From NCBI GenBank assembly GCA_036897095.1, contig JAYMSP010001049.1:1-36920 (forward strand): 36,920 nt of DNA, read 5' to 3'. The notes beneath the pieces are model-generated. The model was not told the origin of the DNA. It saw only the letters and a list, made by a program, of their open reading frames with translations, and searched no databases. Of the stretch, positions 32,943-36,920 are shown piece by piece. The DNA comes from Plantago elongata. Its lineage: Eukaryota; Streptophyta; Magnoliopsida; Lamiales; Plantaginaceae. The stretch's first letter is position 1. Each line of letters opens with the position of its first letter. A program made the translations under genes and the position numbers.

Positions 32943-34942
32943 CTGTTGCTAGTGAAATGGTGAAATCGCCATTTTTTTGCTCTGTGCTAATTTGGGGGTA
33001 AATGTTCTTTACCTAAAATTAGTGATGATGAATTTTAAACAATTGGCCTCGGGGTACCTTTACTAACTTCAATGAGACCTTTCGGATCCGGTAGAAATCT
33101 GTAAGAGTGTTAGTTTTAAAAATCATTATCATATATGAATTTCAGATCTAATCTTATATAAAAAATAAGAATTATCGGTGAGAGATTTACTCCAATAAAT
33201 TAAAATTTAATTTAAAATACATGAATTTTATTTTAGACTAAAGTACAAGCGTAAGGGTGTACCTTTTATGTTGAGTCTTTGGTCTCCAAGACTCAATTCA
33301 ACACACTTGAATAATTTAATGTAGTTTTAGACGGAAGGTGTATTTTAGTAGTATGAATGTGTGACATATATATAGCCTCGTGGTGTTGCCTTAAAACCGT
33401 GCGTGGATATGGGCCGTGGGATGGGCTTGGACATTGACAATGGGCTAAACAAGTCGGCTTCGAGCCATGAATATTAATATGTAGAGCACGGTTGTATTGA
33501 CATAGCAACATAAGTAGGGTTGGGCTCGATTTGCAGTTGGACCTTGGTGATGAATCTTGTTATGTAAAGTTGCACTTGTTTATTTGATTTGGTAAATTCT
33601 TTTGAATTTCACATACGATGTTTATCATGATATATATCACATAATTAGTTTGAAGTTGTTTTGAAAAAAGTTTGATGTCGCATACTATATTATATGTTTG
33701 TGTTATTTATGTCACAAGTGAGAAATTGGTCTACATGGTTAATCGAAGAGTTTATGGAACAATGGTTCATTCACTACAGTTCCGGATAAATAAACATACA
33801 AAGTTCTAATAGTAAAATAAGTATATGTTTAATTGAAAATAAAATAAAAATCTTCTAACCCTTGAAGCAAGAAATATTTACATATTGCTGCCTCAGTAAG
33901 GTTATGTTCTATTCATATATGATTACTCATTAATTTTCATTTTAGTGTTGTTTAGTTATTATCATACTACAATTATGTTATATTCTAATCATACTGAGAA
34001 AATAAAATCTAAATGATAATTTATGTTCATATCACTGAACCAATGTCCTACCTCAAAGTTAACATAAGTACATATAAATATAATAGTTGAAAATGTAAGT
34101 TTCATCTTATTGTATAAACGCCTCAAATATTATGTATCTACAATATAATACTTTAAAGAAAAAACACCATAACTTTCAAATTATATATGTTAACAAAAAA
34201 AAAAGAAAAGTGAAGCTCCATTGCCATTTGTTTTCTTTATATCGTCATCTACCTCTTGCATTCCGATAATAAAATGCAACTTAATTGATACAATAATTTC
34301 CCCATATTCAATAAAATGGGAATTCGAGTCATATTTGTCATTTAAAAAAAACGTCTAAATTCTTAGTTATTAATTAACTAAGCAGACTAATTAGAATTGG
34401 CAATGGAATGACTTATGATTGGATAATTAAATATCTAACTCTAAAACTAATTTCTTGGAAACGGGAAATATTTATTTAGTTAAATATAATCATCATAATA
34501 ATGGATCTAACTTCTAAGTGTTATATTTACAATTTGGCAAGTGCAATTTAGTCCCTATATTTTAATTTATGACGAGAACGTATATGAACGTTCCAATAAA
34601 TTGCATATAGAATAAATGACACGCATTGTTCATAGCAGTTTTTTGTGATGAGTATACGATTTTATAAATTTAATTTTTATAGTGTTTGTACGATCATGGT
34701 CGACAGTATTAAAGCGAATGATGGACCTACTATATCTACAATTTCTAATTAGTATATTACTAATTGTACCCGACTACGAAACTCATCGATCATGCCATTA
34801 ATTGGCGTTGGTTCAACGCAAGTAGCTAGCTTAGTCCAGTTGACTGGAGTGAAAACTATGAGTTCGGGGGAGGTTGGTGTTTTGCATGATCCACTCTTTT
34901 TTATTATTATTTTTTTTTAGAAGAGAGACTAAGGTCTCGAAT
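32943..34942. other. Intergenic AT-rich DNA
   Basis: About 2 kb without a supported gene. Some GC-richer sequence at about 33380-33540 (GGGCCGTGGGATGGGCTTGG) gives short open frames on the minus strand without family signal. Confidence 0.6.
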
Positions 34943-34978
34943 TATATATATATATGTGTGTGTGTGTGTGCGCGCGCG
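34943..34978. repeat. Compound (TA)n(TG)n(CG)n microsatellite
   Basis: A strictly alternating pyrimidine-purine tract of 36 bp: TA units, then TG units, then four CG units. Such tracts favour left-handed Z-DNA. Confidence 0.95.
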
Positions 34979-35173
34979 AATTATGGCGGTTTGAAGGAAC
35001 CTGCATACATCAAAAGTCGTAAGATAATTACATCCCACCAAAATACCCAACTAGTTAACCTAGTTATCACCAAAACACCATTTACAAAATATACTAGATC
35101 CTTGCAAGTCTTAGGTCAATATATATGGAACAGGCGAGCTAAAATCCTTGCAAGTGATCCCAAAAGAAAGGTT

Positions 35174-35749
35174 TCATGCCGCAATGTAGCAAATGATCCA
35201 TATGTTGCGGTTCCAGGTTATGTACCAACCCTCATGCCAGGAACTGCGCCCACCATTATGCCAAAGATTGTTCTTAAAGACAAAAATTATGCCCACCATC
35301 CAACTATGGAATGTGCCATTCATCGTGCTAGCCTTAGTGCCATCTTTGAAGCCGCCCTTGCATTGATCGTCCACGAGGATGCCTTGCGTTACCATTGTTT
35401 GAACCTGCAGTTTTAGGATGCAATTTGAACCTTCATTTGCTGGAAGAAAGAGCCACAAACTGCCAGTTATGAACCAGTTCACCCTGCATTTTGAGTTCAC
35501 CGCTCGCAGTTGCCCTGTATTTTTCATATGAATCCGCAGTTTGGAACTCCCAGAAGCAGTTTGAGCATGTGCATCCGTGTGGTTTTGTTGTTCGTTTTCT
35601 ATACCTGTTTCCTCCCCAATATTTTGTGCATCTGCACTATAGTCAAAGAAGAGGCAATCTGCAGGGGTATTCCAGTTTCTTGAGACTTCCCAAGTCTTCA
35701 TCACAGTACCAGCAAAAAGTAGAAAATAATGACCACAAAATGATGGCAA
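35174..35749 (-). other. Unidentified 191-codon minus-strand ORF
   Basis: Open from about 35749 to 35174 on the minus strand, overlapping a 180-codon plus-strand frame (34874-35416); at most one can be real. The N-terminal half (TWEVSRNWNTPADCLFFDYS, EEQ-rich and His/Gln-rich stretches) is more protein-like than the rest. No family is recognised, and the frame contains degenerate repeats of a CAAACTGC-like motif. It could be exons of a gene continuing past the window, a mobile-element fragment, or chance. Confidence 0.25.
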
Positions 35750-36539
35750 TACCTCACGGAATCAACATCAGAACAACTACACAAACACATATCCCTTGAG
35801 TTCAAAAATAAATAAAGTATAGCCATATACAAATCCATGGCATCCTGCAGTACAATGTTCCCCAGTGTTTGTAGAAGATATGTGTGAAGCCTAGCAGAAC
35901 TGGAGATTGTGGGAAGAAAAATCAGACAATCACAAAGTTTTTTCTCGAATGTGAGGGGAGGCAGGGGATCTCTCCTCATCAAGTAAATTAACAACAAAAT
36001 ACCCTTTTTACTATCCCAATCACTCATAATTATGCATGTATGCATCATAGAAACTGCAGAAGGATTAGGGCCCCTCCAATCCCTAACCATTCTGCTGAAA
36101 ATGCACCTTCCCTCCCCTAAAAATAGTCCCATTTTTCTACACAAGTGACAGTTATCAGCCAAAGTAACACATACTACAATTTTGCATAAGTTTTGTGAAA
36201 TAAGAAAAGCTTGCAGTTGCCTTTGAGCAAGGGGAAAGGAACAACAGCTGAAGGGCCCTGCTAACAAATGTGATGTGTGCAATCTTGTGCCAATGGTAGA
36301 AACACCAAATGTTAGCCTAGAAGAAAAGCCATTGAATTTACCACATCAATGTATGAACATGGCAGCTTTTTGGGTCTTTTTCCTTCTATTTTTTTACCTC
36401 TTTTGGATTGTATATTCCTTTTTTACAGTTCTCTGTAACATTTTCTTCTTTTTTCAACTGTAATATTTTTTTTTTGCAGTCTCCTTCCATATTCCATTTT
36501 CTACTCTTCCTCCTCAACTCCAAGTATTCAAACCAAATG
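35750..36539. other. Unassigned sequence at the window's right side
   Basis: Long open frames exist on the minus strand (for example 36282-35701), but their hydrophobic, Cys/Leu-rich translations have no family signal. T-rich tracts occur at about 36380-36475. No gene can be supported. Confidence 0.45.
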
Positions 36540-36860
36540 CAGTAGAACAATGCAGTATGCAGAATGAAGAGAAAGTGCAGCCATGAAGTGAATGCAGACA
36601 TGAGTGTGAAAACATGAATGTATAGAGAAAGTAGTGGAAACAGATGGAGAATAGATGCATCCATGTTTGACTGAGTGTGAAAAGTTAATGATGAATGACT
36701 GCAGACCTGAGTGTGAGGGGTAGAAATTGGGGAATAGTTGCAGCTATGAGTAAATGCAGAAATGATGAGAAATGACGGGTGACTGCAACCATGGAGAATG
36801 AAAATAGAGGAGAGAATGCATCCATGACTATACAAATGCAAGATCCAATGTGTGAAACTG
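36540..36860. repeat. Degenerate TGCAG/CATGA repeat
   Basis: Irregular repeats built around AATGCAG, CCATGA and GAGTGTGAAA (such as GCAGACATGAGTGTGAAAAC and GCAGACCTGAGTGTGAGG) fill the right end of the window at roughly 25-45-bp intervals. The open minus-strand frame rich in His, Ser and Phe is produced by this repeat. Confidence 0.55.
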
Positions 36861-36920
36861 TGATAACAAATGCAGACACTATGACATAGAACTGATAAAT
36901 TCAACTGGCAAGGGAATGAA

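Noticed and set aside
36386-36904. 172-codon minus-strand ORF at the right edge
   Set aside because: Its His/Ser/Phe-rich translation follows from the degenerate TGCAG/CATGA repeat and T-rich tracts; no family signal.

Overview
The window looks like nuclear DNA of a eudicot plant. It is AT-rich, has long gene-poor stretches, GT-AG introns in compact multi-exon genes, a chloroplast-targeted protein, and PIF/Harbinger, Tourist-like, Stowaway-like and SINE remnants. The species cannot be read from the sequence. All gene models were spliced by eye, using reading-frame continuity, GT/AG signals and, for the duplicated pair, exon-by-exon comparison of the two copies.

Layout: 1-1681 holds a TA microsatellite and a ~136-bp tandem repeat. 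1682-4217 is an almost complete but dead PIF/Harbinger DNA transposon with TAA target-site copies, ~38-bp diverged inverted ends, a decayed transposase on the minus strand, a convergent second ORF, and a striking run of seven hairpins just inside its right end. 4218-10306 is intergenic AT-rich DNA with short tandem duplications and MITE/SINE debris. 10307-10849 is an unidentified 180-codon ORF. 10978-14125 (+) is a five-exon gene for a plant protein of unknown function. On the opposite strand, overlapping its last intron and 3' side, lie exon-like pieces of another gene or relic (12924-14930). 16387-19346 (+) is a nine-exon gene for a chloroplast membrane protein of the DUF2854 type.

20070-26081 (-) and 27815-32738 (-) are head-to-tail tandem copies of a twelve-exon gene. 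It encodes a nuclear protein with the zf-4CXXC_R1 zinc finger (the CDCA7 type, linked in animals and plants to HELLS/DDM1-dependent chromatin and DNA methylation) and a DDT/WSD-like C-terminal module. The copy at 27815-32738 is intact (700 residues). In the copy at 20070-26081 the zinc finger has decayed while nine downstream exons stay open with conserved splice sites. This pair is the most interesting system here: one gene is complete, and its neighbour is either a pseudogene or a zinc-finger-less paralogue.

33000-36920 is mostly intergenic, with a perfect alternating purine-pyrimidine tract and unassigned ORFs.
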